Shown here piece after piece: positions 1-10,573 of a stretch of DNA of 64,000 nucleotides. Source of the stretch: Calocera cornea HHB12733 (lineage: Eukaryota; Basidiomycota; Dacrymycetes; Dacrymycetales; Dacrymycetaceae); contig KV423929.1 in NCBI GenBank assembly GCA_001632435.1, positions 124,001 through 188,000 on the forward strand, read 5' to 3'. Positions within the stretch are counted from its first letter, which is position 1; every line of letters starts with the position of its first letter. Position numbers and translations under genes: made by a program. A model generated the notes under the pieces. The model did not search any database. It had not been told where the DNA came from and was given only the letters and a program-made list of their open reading frames with translations.

Positions 1-1956
1 AGATGTTACCGTGATTGGGCCGTTGCTAATATTGTCCAACAGGATATTCGAGAGATTGACGGGCCGCTCACCGGTCTCGCCCAAATCATAACGCAGATGA
101 CTGGTGTGTCAAATCATGTAAACCTCCTTGATTCGTATGCTGACGTGCAGCAGTCTCTCTGGTTATGAAATTCGTCGTCATTATTGTCATTTCTCCCATC
201 TTCAGCATTCCCGGCGCATTCATTCTGATTGTTGGGTTGGCGCTCGGACAAGTCTACATTGCTGCACAGATGTGCGTGAAGGTGAGCGAAGCGATGAGAG
301 TAGCGAGCCTATGCTAACCCGGCTTTCCTCAGCGTCTACGATCCAACTGGCGGTCACCTCTGTACAACCACCTCAACGCTGCCGTGACGGGACTGAGTGA
401 GTTCAAGCTTGTGCTGCCGCTGTCAATCCGTCTGAAACGGGAAATTAGTTTCGGTACGGGCTTATGGGGCCGAAGACTCCTTCAAGGTCGAGCTACGCAA
501 ACGTGCCGATGCTTATTCCCGCCCTTCGCGAACCTTCTACAATCTGAATAGGTGAGTGAACCAACTATTTGATGAGTATTTGTGGCTCATTTGTCGTCCA
601 GATGGATCACTACCCGAGCCGATCTGCTTGGTGCGGGGTTCTCTTCTGGACTTGCCGCATATCTAGTGTATGTAAAAAACAGTATTGGAGCAAGCACGAC
701 TGGAGTACGTCCTTAATCTTGCATCTATTGGAGGGATACTGACTTGGCGCCCTAGTTCAGTGTATGCGTTTTCATGCTATCCGGGAAGCTAACGCCTGAC
801 CTATCATTAGCTTACCATGGCGATCGGGTTCTCGTCGATGATTCTCTATTGGGTCAGGGTCTCAAATATGGTGGAGATCTCCGCCAACAGGTTTGTACTT
901 CGGATCTCAGCTCGGCATGTCCCACTGACCAACTCCATTCAGCCTTGAACGTATACGTGATTACCTTGTAATTGATCATGAACCCACGCCCACTGAGAAA
1001 GGAAAGCCTCCCGCCTATTGGCCCGCTTCGGGCAACCTCAAGGTGGAGAACTTGTCTGCCAAGTGAGTCGCAGTATAGTTATGCTGTCGACCATTCACTG
1101 ATCTGTTTTTAAGATATTCCAAGGATGGCCCGCTTGTCTTGGAGAATATCACGTTTGACATCAAGTCCGGTGAACGAGTTGGTATCGGTATGTAAGCCGT
1201 GCATCTGCCCTTAACACTATCTTACTGCCAGCAGTGGGACGAACAGGCAGCGGGAAGAGCTCTCTAGCGTTGTCTCTGTTGCGCCTGATCCCGACCGAGG
1301 GCAAGGTCTATTTCGATGGTCGGTTGACCAGCGACTTGAATTTGGATGCCCTTCGCCAGAATATTGCCATTATTCCTCAAGAACCAACATTGATCTCTGG
1401 AACGCTACGATTCAATCTCGACCCTCTCTCCGAGCACGACGATGCGAGTATCTACGATGCTCTTCGGGCTACGGGCCTGATAACAGACACCGGTGCAGCC
1501 GATGGGACGAATCTCGGACTAGACAGCACTGTTGCGAATGCTGGCAGCAACTTCTCAGTTGGTCAGCGACAATTGATTGCTCTTGCGCGCGCAATTCTGC
1601 GTGGTACGCGTGTTCTCATCCTGGATGAAGCAACCGCCTCTGTGGATGCCGACACAGACTCGACCATTCAGACTTCGATACGGGTCGAGCTGCGCAATGC
1701 TACTCTCATCACCATCGCTCATCGTTTGCTCACGATCATGGATTACGACAAAATCATGGGTGAGTTCTCCCAGAGAATGGTTGTTGACTTATTCTGACGT
1801 CGTGCGATCCCAGTGCTCGACGCGGGAAAACTTGTTGAGTTTGACACACCGTTGGCACTGCTTCAGAACGAGAAAAGCTATTTCCGTTCACTGGTAGATG
1901 AGAGTGGTGATAAGGAGAATTTGGTTAGTATCGCCGAGAAGGGGCGCGTAGTGTAG
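1..1956 (+). CDS. ABCC (MRP-type) ABC transporter, 3' part only
   Basis: This is the 3' end of a full-size ABC exporter of the MRP/ABCC class; its first transmembrane half and first nucleotide-binding domain lie off the left edge. The visible exons encode the end of TMD2 (for example [20 protein letters not shown] and [20 protein letters not shown]) and a complete NBD2. NBD2 has Walker [10 protein letters not shown] (near 1237), the Q-loop in [20 protein letters not shown], signature FSVGQRQ, Walker [13 protein letters not shown] with the catalytic Glu, and the H-loop in [16 protein letters not shown]. After one more intron it ends in AEKGRVV and a TAG at 1954-1956. MRP-type proteins export glutathione conjugates and amphipathic drugs across vacuolar or plasma membranes; the substrate here is unknown. 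No frameshift was seen, and it is most like the 47455-53727 copy. Confidence 0.9.
756..761 (+). other. 6-nt microexon (TTCAGT, Phe-Ser) of the partial ABCC gene
   Basis: The intron before ends in CCTAG and the intron after begins GTATGC. Skipping these six bases would remove Phe-Ser from the sequence TTG-FS-LTMAI, which aligns with the GLSLTYA segment known from MRP proteins. All four other ABCC genes in the window have a 6-nt exon at the same place. Confidence 0.75.
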
Positions 1957-2467
1957 AGTGACGTGTCGCGGAGGGAGCCATGAGATCCCCTACTGGATAA
2001 GGATGGAATCTTGCTCATTTCCGGAGGGGGGCGTGCCTCCCGCCGTCGCGGACCCGGTAGGATATGCCAACCAGCCTGTGCAACAAGAAGGCACATTGCT
2101 TGAATGGTTTGCGAGCCCGAGGGACCGGATGGTTCGCCCTGTTCTGGCAGCGCCTTGCGGAATGCCAGCGAGTGATCGGGAAGCACGCCACCAAACCAAT
2201 ACAGCATGTGTCTTCTATCGCCCTCCGATACGCACGGTTCCTAGTCTTGATTCTACCATGCGAGAGTCATCAGAAAGGGATGTCCGCAGGCTTGCGTGTC
2301 GTTCCATGCAGGTATTGGAGCCCATTCCTGTAACGCATGGCCACTCTGATGAACGGCCGGGATACCGACGACTCTTCACAAGGAAGCGGATATATAGCTG
2401 TCGCCAGCAATCAAGCAGCATACCAGAGACGTAACCCCAACCCAACAAAACGACTGGTGTTTCTAGA
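1957..2467. other. Intergenic, nothing recognised
   Basis: This spacer lies between the ABCC 3' end and the DUF6533 gene. Overlapping open frames on both strands have no domain or splice support and look like chance. Confidence 0.5.
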
Positions 2468-4062
2468 ATGTCCTCCCCAGATGGGACAGTCGGCGGATTG
2501 CCGATCGCCACCTACTACCAAATTCGTACGTCCAGGGCAACACCGATTAATCACTGCTGAGGGGAAGCTAGGAAACACCTATGATATACAATTTGCCGCA
2601 ATGGCACTCACGGTCTATGACATCATCTTGACCTTCGAGCGTGAAGTGAAGCTAGTCTGGCGCGGCTCCTGGAATCTTGCTTCGCTGCTATACCTCGCTA
2701 CTCGTTACTACACCTTGGTGGAGAGTGTTCTCAACATTGTCACGGTCTTGGATCCCTCCCTCTCTCCGGGGGAATGCACGAGCTTCAACCTCTATGCTGA
2801 TATTTGGAGCATTCCGATCATAGTCACTCTCATAGAAGGTATCGTGATTCCATGACCGTCGTACCCTCTCATCCCTTATTCACTGACGACTGCCCAAAGC
2901 AATATTGGTGCTTCGTGTATGTGCCTTATATGGAAATACCTGGCGAATTAAGGTCACACTCTGGTCCTTGCTTGCGGGGTCATTTATTACGACGGCCACA
3001 CTCTCAGGAGTTGTGTCACCAGCGCTGATGCGTGAGTCCTGCTACTGGTGTCGAGACGCAGCTAACAACGAATCCTCGTTAGCCATCGCCAGTCCGGTTC
3101 CATCCGTTGTTGGGTGTTTTTTCTTCAGTGAGTCTCATACATGCTTTACGAAAGAGTTCTAACGTCAAGTGCTATCTCAGATGACGATCTGGCAGAAAGG
3201 TAGCACATCCCACCTGCATCCACTGCCATTCTAATAATGCATTACCAGATTGCTTTCTATGATTTGGATTCCCAGTCTAGTTGTCGAGGTCATTCTTTTT
3301 GGCCTCACGGCGCTCAGGACATTTCAACACGTCCGAGCGCAGGTAAGAACACCTGTGCTGACTGTGATCCTGAAAGAGTGGGTCCAGGATCCAGTCATAT
3401 GCATCGTTCTGGAATGCTGACGGATACGGTAGCGGTTGTTTGTATTTCTTCAGTGAGGACAAGCATTTAGCTCAATGAGTGGAACTTATTCAACGAAACC
3501 TTGTCTTGTTTAGCGATATTCGGTGCGCTTCTAACTTCCCTTAATCTGCTCAGAGCTGACCGTCGCCATAGCACTGATGGTAGGCTGTTCTTCCGACATT
3601 GCCGCGAAAGCGCGGTTTTTGAACGCACTTTCTGCAGCTGCTTAATGCGGTGTTCTATGGAGTGCCCAATCAGGTACGTAACAGATTTGGATTAAGACGA
3701 CTTGCTTACATATGGTGCGTAGACGGGCGCGTACGAAGCCGCCTTCCTCGAGTAAGTATTCTACCTGCATAATGCTTTCCCGCTGACAAGCGCACACAAG
3801 ACCGGAGCTGTGTATTTCATCAGTTCTATGTTCGCGGTGCGTGTTATCAGTGCTGAATTCCAGTCTGATGGTGGACTTACGGCCCTGCAGGCTCTTTCTC
3901 AATCTTCGTCAAGTCCTCTATCGGCACAAGACGGAAGACAGGACCGAACTGCACACGGATGGAAGCATGATTAGCCCCGAAGAATATGAGTTCGGGGATG
4001 TATTGATAACTGCGGATGGAAACACGCGAGTGGGAGGTATTTTGGGAGTAGAGCCAGCGTGA
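2468..4062 (+). CDS. DUF6533 seven-helix membrane protein
   Basis: This is a multi-exon gene (about 11 short introns) for an integral membrane protein of the agaricomycete DUF6533 class. Exon 1 (2468-2525) encodes MSSPDGTVGGLPIATYYQI, and exon 2 (2572-2838) the diagnostic helix pair beginning IRNTYDIQFAAMALTVYDII followed by FEREVKLVWRG. The third exon carries AILVLRVCALYGNTW, the family's conserved R-ALYG motif. Later exons give DDLAERLLSMIWIPSLVVEV, VILKDGCLYFF and CISSVLCSRLFLNLRQVLYR, then a polar cytoplasmic tail ending ILGVEPA with TGA at 4060-4062. Splice sites such as GTGAGT..TTAG and GTGCGT..CTGCAG keep the frame. The family's function is unknown; its topology resembles G-protein-coupled receptors but no ligand is established. 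Small middle exons may be off by a few bases. Confidence 0.8.
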
Positions 4063-4738
4063 CTTTGACTGTGGCATAGTCGTCTCGTAGACGATGGCTG
4101 CGCTGCAAACAGCTTGGTTGGAGCACGATGAGACAGATCATGCTGTGGATCTTCTGTGCCATATGCGTTTGGCAAAGGAGAGAGCCAAAACCGAAGAGGC
4201 ACATCGCAAGATCCGAATAAATAGCAGGAATGAAGGGTCTGAATAAGGAAAGACGAATTTTTGTAGAGGCCCAAGGTCGCAATAGCGCAATCAAACCAGC
4301 AGTTGCCTGGTCTTACTAATTTATCACGTCGATCGACCCACTTTTTTGTCCATCCGACTGACCGGCCCTGATGGCACTCCACGGGCGATTCATGATTAAG
4401 AACGCGGGTGAAATAATTCGCCGAACATGTGAATAGGTCTCCGTTTGCCAGCATCCCGTCTCCATCTGATGGAGACTAGGTAGTAGGGTAAGCGTCCGTG
4501 CTTATCGTTCCGGGAGAGTCGATTATTCCATATGGTTGAGCTTCGGGAACGAAAATATGCGTGTAGCGAAGCTTGTGGAAATGCGAGTGTTTCGTTCACC
4601 CCCCTGACTACTGCTTTGAGCACTTTCACGGTCGCATCTCATACAGTACTCAAAAGCGTACTTAATGGGTGCGCTTGCGACTGATGCTGCGGCTCTTCCA
4701 TTCTGTCCCCTTGTGGCCCATTCCCTCGCCCTCCACTG
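4063..4738. other. Intergenic, nothing recognised
   Basis: About 675 bp between the DUF6533 gene and the first peptide gene. Antisense open frames here have no recognisable domain. The promoter of the peptide gene must lie in its right-hand end, but no clear TATA box was found. Confidence 0.4.
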
Positions 4739-5041
4739 ATGAGGTTCTTCGGCGACGTTTCTTTCGCCATTTGCTGGTCACTCGTACTGTCAGCGATGGC
4801 AGCACCGGCTGACCCCGGTAAGAGAGGAATTCCCCTTTCCCGTTTCCATCATTGACACCCCTCGTATCCAGGTTCTAATGGAAACACTAGATTGACGAGA
4901 TCCCCGGAGCTCGAAAGCGCTGGTGGTAGCATCCCTTGGCCAGGCGGGGGTAGACGTGTACGCACGCTCGTTGTATTACACAGTAAATACGCTGAAGGGA
5001 TCTGCAGCGTTAGAGGGGTTAGCGTACCGTCACAAGTGTGA
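4739..5041 (+). CDS. Small secreted peptide precursor, IPWPGGGRR family, copy A
   Basis: A two-exon gene predicted to encode 82 aa. Exon 1 (4739-4817) starts MRFFGDVSFAICWSLVLSAM, a signal peptide with likely cleavage after AMA before APADPG. A 54-bp intron (GTAAGA..TATCCAG) interrupts the Gly codon. Exon 2 (4872-5041) encodes SNGNTRLTR, then SPELESAGGS and the core IPWPGGGRR (4931-4957), followed by a divergent tail ending VPSQV. The core and the intron position match copy B at 5554. Arg-containing sites on both sides of the core (LTR before, RR after) suggest Kex2-like maturation in the secretory pathway, which is inference. A weak donor (GTACGC) directly after RR leaves open whether the tail is translated. 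I recognise no described family. Confidence 0.6.
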
Positions 5042-5553
5042 TGTTGTCTACCCATTTTGGGGTGCAACAGCATGTGGGGGAAGAATGTATTACGGTTCAT
5101 GATCAAATGAACTGCTCCAGCAGTTATGCATATGTACAATCGGTGGAATCCCCACCAATAGCTCGTATTAGGAGTTGATCCTGCAGGAGAGGACGGTTTG
5201 TCAGACAGTAGACATGAGAGCCGTGCCGTCTATTCGTGTATCTCATCACGCTCCATTCGAGCCCCAAACCTCAAGACGTTAAAAGGAGGATCACCCACAA
5301 AAACAGCAACAAGCCTGGGATCGGCTGGAATCGGTCGGTGCACGCTCATACTATTAGGCGCCGGGAGAATCCAGGTAGCCCGCATCTACTGTTATCCCCA
5401 AGAAGACACGCAGACAGGGAAGCATGTGGAGGAATACGCGCTCCTCAATTTATGCCCTGTTGTTCTTCTTCGGCACCACCAAGCTTTAACTTCCACACTT
5501 GCCATCAGTGTTACGCAGCTAGTTCTCAACTTCCTCCCTTCATCGTTTCCACA
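5042..5553. other. Intergenic between peptide genes A and B
   Basis: About 510 bp with no recognisable gene. The last 60 bp before the next ATG are pyrimidine-rich, as is common upstream of fungal start codons. Confidence 0.4.
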
Positions 5554-5812
5554 ATGAGGCTGTACTATGGGTACCTGGCAGTCATCTCAACGCTCATGCT
5601 TTCGATATTCTCAGCGCCCATCTATACTGGTAAGACAGCCGTACACAGTCCAAGTCTGCCCTGTTGACCGTGTTATAGGCCCACCAAAGGCACGGCGGGA
5701 GCTTCCCGCTGCACTGGAAATGGGGGTGGACGGTGCCGATCCCATCCCATGGCCAGGCGGGGGGCGACGTGTAAGTACTTCATCAGCTGTATGTTTGTGT
5801 CGGGAACGCTAA
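5554..5812 (+). CDS. Small secreted peptide precursor, IPWPGGGRR family, copy B
   Basis: A two-exon gene predicted to encode 69 aa. Exon 1 (5554-5629) gives MRLYYGYLAVISTLMLSIFS, a clear signal peptide with likely cleavage at FSA before PIYTG. The 49-bp intron (GTAAGA..GTTATAG) splits the Gly codon exactly as in copy A. Exon 2 (5679-5812) encodes PPKARR, then ELPAALEMGVDGADP and the core IPWPGGGRR (5744-5770). The segment between the two dibasic sites RR..RR would release a peptide of about 24-26 residues after Kex2-type cleavage; this is inference. Directly after the second RR lies a perfect splice donor, GTAAGT (5771), so the short tail VSTSSAVCLCRER may be replaced by another exon. The mature role (pheromone-like signal, ribosomally made peptide or small effector) cannot be told from the sequence. 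Confidence 0.65.
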
Positions 5813-6938
5813 AGGTAGAGGCAGATCTGAGCTGTTTCCGATCACCAAACACCGGGGTGTCTGATCAGGCCAGGTTCGGGGTCGGTAGATGTACAAGTTG
5901 ATCTCATTTCTTTTCAGCCAAGTGAGACCCATGTAGACAGTAGGAAAACAGATGACGGTCATTCAGCCCTTGTCCCGGCCAGTGTGTGTGTCATTCAGCA
6001 AGGAATGTGGGATCTGAGGGGACACTTTCCTGGAGATCAACCAGCTGGTGTTGCAGAAATTGTTCTCACAGTAGTAGGTGCTGTGCAGCACATGTGCATG
6101 TCCTCCTCTCAGTCCATACCAGCGGCGGGCTTTATATGAGGACATTGAATCTACTGTCTCTAACCAAAGTGTAGACACCCCTGTGAGGGCTCATTCTTCA
6201 GTCCCTCCCTCAACTCCTTCGCCCCGTCTGTGATGATCTCCATCTTCATTGCTCAGGTCCTGGGAAGATGTATCCGGGGAAGAGGGGTTTTGGGCATAGT
6301 TCTCAGTCGGAGGAGCAGGAGCCGCAAGGTCCAGGGGATTGGCTGTTAGCACGTGTCATTTAGTTGTGGGCCTCAGTATCAGCGGCAACAACCCACCGTC
6401 AGAGTCAGACATGTCGGATTCAATACGGATGATGACGACGTGAAGGGAGGTACTCTGTCAAAACCCGAGGTCAACACTTTGGGGAGCTACTGGGGCAGCT
6501 GGGGAGCGTACTGATCTCAGGTGAAAGGGCGAGTTTGTCCAACAATCTTCACTCATATCGCTGATATTTAGCGGTTTCCTCCGACGGAGTATCTCGTATT
6601 CCAGCGCAAGGGAATGTATCAGCTGTCAATGAGCTGTGCCAGCCCCGGTGACACAGTCCATCAGGAATTATGGTGCGTGCCGAGAAGGCGTTTGAGGGAC
6701 CTGTGGGCGTATGTACCTGACGATATCTCCGTCAGATCCGCACATCAAGAAGCGTCAGGACCGAGGTCAGCGAGGACTCCCGGCATAATGCCAAGGCTTC
6801 AGGACAGAGTCTAGACCGTGGTCGTTTCGCGAGGAGAAGGAGGCTGGGCACAAAGGCTCAACGCCGGGGTCCGCGCGAAGTGGTAAGACAGATGTACGCA
6901 TTTGTCATTCCAGGTTGTCACTGTTGATTCTGATATAG
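5813..6938. other. Intergenic with decayed repeat material
   Basis: No intact gene. The part at about 6560-6670 is homologous, at roughly two-thirds identity by eye, to 7160-7265. Shared words include CTCGTATKCCAGC and CCCATCAGGA or TCCATCAGGA. It looks like the remains of tandem duplication of the peptide-gene unit. A relic intron of copy C (GTAAGACAG.., 6883-6938) closes the region. Confidence 0.4.
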
Positions 6939-7123
6939 GTTCGTCGAGGGGACGCACTGAGCTACCCACTGCTCTATAACACGGCGTGGAAGGATCCGAT
7001 CTGATCCCATGGCCAGGAGGGGGTCGACCTATGTGCGACGGGGATGCCCATAGATGCAGATCTGAACAGGGCGCACTCACTAAGCAATGGTGCGTCGGGT
7101 CACTGGACCGGGATTTGGGGTGA
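6939..7123 (+). pseudogene. IPWPGGGR peptide gene, copy C, exon 2 relic with internal stop
   Basis: After an acceptor (GATATAG, ending 6938) the frame reads GSSRGRTELPTAL, then a TAA stop (6977-6979), then HGVEGSDL and IPWPGGGRPM (core 7004-7030). It aligns with exon 2 of copy B (RRELPAALEMGVDGADPIPWPGGGRR) with the stop replacing Glu and the second Arg of RR changed to Pro. The preceding intron still resembles that of copy B (both start GTAAGACAG), but upstream there is no signal-peptide exon. The copy therefore looks dead, although the core itself is untouched. Confidence 0.6.
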
Positions 7124-8643
7124 GATGGCTAGATTGGGCGACAAGTTTCTGTGATTCCGCTGCTATTTATGGGTTTTAGTACGTAGTACCTCGTATGCCA
7201 GCTCGACAACAGGTCCGCTAGCTGTTGATGAGCTCCAGCACCCGCAGAGAAGCCCATCAGGACTACATCTTGAGAGTAGCAAGGAGCATACTTGCATGAG
7301 AAAAGAGTCGCAGCCGAGAACACTGAGGCTAGTGAGCCTATCCCGCGGAACACAACCAATTGAGGTGGCCGTGGCCAAAGCACCGTTGACTCGGACAGAT
7401 GGACGAGGAACCGGGCCAACCGGCCATGAGAGCCGTGGATTACGCCCAGTAATTCTCGTGCAGATCGCAGAAGATGCTCGCTCCTGCTCCAGACCAGACA
7501 AGTAATCTCCTTCAAGACAGTGGCAGTGCGTTGGGGGCATTGTGAGAGAGCATGCCCTTTCCAGGCCGCGTGGCTTTGACATGGAGGCTACAGTATCTGT
7601 CATGGATGATATCTCTCAGATGCTCTTCACACTACCTCCTTCTGAACTGGGAAGATTGTATACCACACACCCACCAAGCTGTCTTGACTATAACCAGTGC
7701 ATAAACGGATCAGACGTTGGTCGGTGGCGGAAGGCTAGTATCGGACCAGGTGTGGACTATCCACATGCTCTGAGATGAGGCTCTCAGTTCATCCTGTGTG
7801 CGTCTCCCTCCGGCCCTGTTCACGACTCAACAAATGTGCAGATTCTTCTTCTGGTCTCTATTCATGCCTGCAACCACATGGATTCCCGCTAAAGGAATAT
7901 TTGGTACATACTCTGGTGCTGTTAATCAGGCGTTGGCCGGAGCGCCCAAGTCCGGACACATGTCCACCGCCGCGTCTGACACCGCCTGCTCGGCCTCACT
8001 CTGGTGCTCCTGCCCCTCTACAATCTGTTTCATTCATATTCAATAGAAAAAAAGCAAGAAATACTCACTGGTGGGATCGGATATTGATTACTGGAGTATA
8101 AATCTGGCAGACGGAGCCCGTTTGCTCTAGGCAGAGGAAGATCAGCTTGGTCTGTCTCGCTGGGTCAGGCATGCATTGATTTACCGGCTTCTGGTTGGAA
8201 GGGTGTACTGTGCTTCAGTCTGAACCTCAAAACCACGTCTATTTAACCATTTCCACTCGAATATCTTAGGCTGCCAGATCGCCAGAGACGTTACGAGCCG
8301 TTGAAGCACACTCTGACAGAAGCTGTTCATCGTTGGAGTTGCAGCGACAATGCCCTTCCGTCGCCACCATCATACTGTCAAAAGAAGTACCGTGCTTCTC
8401 TGGCTTCGGCGGTAGCGATTATGCTACAAGCCGGAAGTGACGATAGGTGTTATCGGAGAAATCAGAGATCTGGATCAATCACTGCACCAGTCCTGCAGTA
8501 AGTTAGGACGTCTGGCTCATGCCCCCCAGGCTGTGATGAGGTGAGAGGTATGGCACACATACTGCGAATCATATTTTATATAGTATTCCGCATTCCTAAA
8601 ACAAGTAGGCATTCTTTGTTCACAACAGAAAATCAAACGAGCT
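7124..8643. other. Intergenic, repeat relic near 7160-7265, otherwise nothing recognised
   Basis: About 1.5 kb left of the MULE insertion. It contains the second copy of the decayed direct repeat described for 6560-6670. Several open frames on both strands overlap one another and show no domain, signal peptide or plausible splice structure. Confidence 0.4.
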
Positions 8644-8652
8644 ACTTTCGGC
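8644..8652. repeat. MULE target site duplication, left (ACTTTCGGC)
   Basis: The 9-bp word ACTTTCGGC directly precedes the left terminal inverted repeat and is repeated perfectly at 10574-10582. A 9-bp duplication is the hallmark length for Mutator-like elements. Confidence 0.92.
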
Positions 8653-8737
8653 GAGATATCCGCCAGAATGCCCGGCATGACACGCTTAAATGCTAGGTTG
8701 CCCTTAATGAAAAAATAAATCTATAATGCCCGTCATT
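8653..8737 (+). repeat. MULE terminal inverted repeat, left
   Basis: It matches the reverse complement of 10491-10573; the outermost 22 bp are identical. Confidence 0.9.
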
Positions 8738-8762
8738 TCTGTCGCGTCCCTATCTCTAGATA

Positions 8763-10418
8763 CTAGTGCCCAGATGGCCCGACTCTGCTCTCCTTGCGCT
8801 TGTTTGCTGGACGACCTCTTTGTCTCTTGCGGGGTGGTTCACCAATCTCATCGTCTGCTTCCAAATCGGTAATGCGGACCACCGGGTATGCATCTGCATA
8901 TGTTGCTTTCAATGTTGTCGAGAGGTAGAGATCATCGATATAGAGGCCTGGGTCGACCTTGAAGCGCAGACAGAGTGCAATTGCATGCGCACAGGGAATA
9001 AGATATTGCTGGAAGTAGCGACAGGTACAGTAGCCTGCTCGGAGCTCGGGGTAGAGTGTCACTTCATGCTCATCTGTAGTGTGATCCAGACTGGAGCGGG
9101 CTAGAGCACTGGTGGGGCTCGATGCCAGGATCAAGTAGCGTCGAGCTGCTGTGAGGTTGTGAACAAAAACCTCATGCTGAATCGGAACATGTAGTTGATG
9201 GAGGCTGAGCGTGTAGAGCTTGCGTTCCAAAAAGCGCTCCATCTGGTCGTTCCAAATTGCATCGAGAAGTTGAAGTGCTGGGAGTGCTCGAGCATGAACA
9301 AAGACACTGTTCATTACTTCTGCGGCATTGGAAGTAACTCGACCAAAACGTGGACTATTGAATGCCGATGTCGCCCAGCATGCAGGATCGATGTCTGTGA
9401 AGTACTTTGCAGCTGCTTCGGTAACTTCTGTACGGATGAGTTGAAGACGTGCCTGGAAAAGCTTCTCGGTTTCCGCATAGACAAGGCTCCAGAAATATGG
9501 ACTGATGCCGGACCCATGGTTCTTTCTGGCATTCTGCTCGATATGCTTTGCACAGTATGATTCATCGACCAGGGGTAGTTGCTCGGACATAGCATTGAGG
9601 AGTCCTTTCTGCCGGTCAGATATCATGACTGTTGTTGGTAGATCGAGGCCAGGCAGTGATTCTTTGAGGAGTCGAAAGAATCTGGACCAAGACTCGGTGT
9701 CTTCTTGGAGTGCAAGCCCCCATGCAAGCATGAGGAGCTTATCTTCAGCATCGTATGTGACTGCAAGCAGAAGAACATAATCGTATGAAGTCTTTGTGAA
9801 AGCGCCATCAACTGCAATAAAGCGGCGGACTGAGTTCCAGGCATTCTTGGCTGCTGATGGACATATGAACAATGAGTCGAATGTGCCTTCTGCATCGGAT
9901 TGGATGTGTACTGTTGCACCAGGATCACGGGCTTGAAGACGACGTGTATAGGCAGTGAGTTTTCGGAACTCATTGGCCTGCTGTTCAACTGTGTCGCCTA
10001 GTATGGCTTTCTTTGCCCGATATGCTTGTTCTTTGGAGGTGCCAATGAGCCGACGTCGAAGAACATCAACAAGAGTCGCTGGTTTGACATCGTTCTTCAC
10101 TGTGATGCTCTTCTTCAACTGGTCCGCAAGGAAGATGGTCCGATTCGAGATTGAACGTACTTTTGGTGTGAATGTTTGACATGTGTGGGTTGGAACAATA
10201 TTGCACACCGCAAATGCCCCATCCCGACGAGTGACAGATGCTCGGAATGGGCAACCATCATCCTCTGCCCGGTTGCAGGCAACCATGAGCCGGCCTCTAT
10301 CCCTCTTCGCAACATTATGGGATGCACCTTGAGCGACAGAGTGAGCCATGAGAGCAAGTGCGGCTTCATCGAGAGATTCAAAAGGCTGGTCTTTTGATAC
10401 AGCTTCAACAGCATCCAT
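8763..10418 (-). CDS. MULE transposase, SWIM zinc-finger type
   Basis: A single-exon 551-aa protein that would cut and paste the surrounding element. The N-terminus has a MuDR-like zinc-binding pattern (C48, C56, H78, C80, in PTHTC) likely to contact the inverted repeats. The RNase-H-fold core begins at FIAVDGAFTKTSYDYVLLLA with catalytic D204. The second Asp is D268 in MISDRQKG, and E367 in TSNAAEVMNS fits the third acidic residue of the MULE DDE triad. A CxCx9CxH SWIM finger (C464, C466, C476, H478) follows, and a basic nuclear-localisation-like stretch (PPRKRQRGRP) lies near the C-terminus. The length is at the shorter end for the family. The start (10418) is the first ATG inside the element. 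No frameshift or stop interrupts it. Confidence 0.93.
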   Translation of the reverse strand: MDAVEAVSKDQPFESLDEAALALMAHSVAQGASHNVAKRDRGRLMVACNRAEDDGCPFRASVTRRDGAFAVCNIVPTHTCQTFTPKVRSISNRTIFLADQLKKSITVKNDVKPATLVDVLRRRLIGTSKEQAYRAKKAILGDTVEQQANEFRKLTAYTRRLQARDPGATVHIQSDAEGTFDSLFICPSAAKNAWNSVRRFIAVDGAFTKTSYDYVLLLAVTYDAEDKLLMLAWGLALQEDTESWSRFFRLLKESLPGLDLPTTVMISDRQKGLLNAMSEQLPLVDESYCAKHIEQNARKNHGSGISPYFWSLVYAETEKLFQARLQLIRTEVTEAAAKYFTDIDPACWATSAFNSPRFGRVTSNAAEVMNSVFVHARALPALQLLDAIWNDQMERFLERKLYTLSLHQLHVPIQHEVFVHNLTAARRYLILASSPTSALARSSLDHTTDEHEVTLYPELRAGYCTCRYFQQYLIPCAHAIALCLRFKVDPGLYIDDLYLSTTLKATYADAYPVVRITDLEADDEIGEPPRKRQRGRPANKRKESRVGPSGH

Positions 10419-10490
10419 CGTGGTGGTTACAAGAAGAGGTAGGAAGGGTCACGACGCGTCAAGAATGACGGGTCAAGCGCGACGCGTCGG

Positions 10491-10573
10491 GAAAGGGCAT
10501 TCTAGCTTTTAAATTTTCAAGGGGGCAACCTAGCATTAACGCGTCTGACAGCGGGCATTCTGGCGGATATCTC
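10491..10573 (-). repeat. MULE terminal inverted repeat, right
   Basis: It is the reverse complement of the left terminus and is followed at once by the 9-bp target duplication. Confidence 0.9.

Larger units (their letters stand above)
8653..10573 (-). mobile_element. Complete Mutator-like (MULE) DNA transposon, 1,921 bp
   Basis: The element is bounded by terminal inverted repeats of about 83-85 bp (8653-8737 and 10491-10573). Their outer 22 bases, starting GAGATATCCGCC, are identical; the inner part is imperfect but shares TGCTAGGTTGCCC. A perfect 9-bp target duplication flanks it. It carries one uninterrupted transposase frame on the minus strand and almost nothing else. The perfect duplication and intact frame suggest a young, possibly autonomous, insertion. 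Confidence 0.93.
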
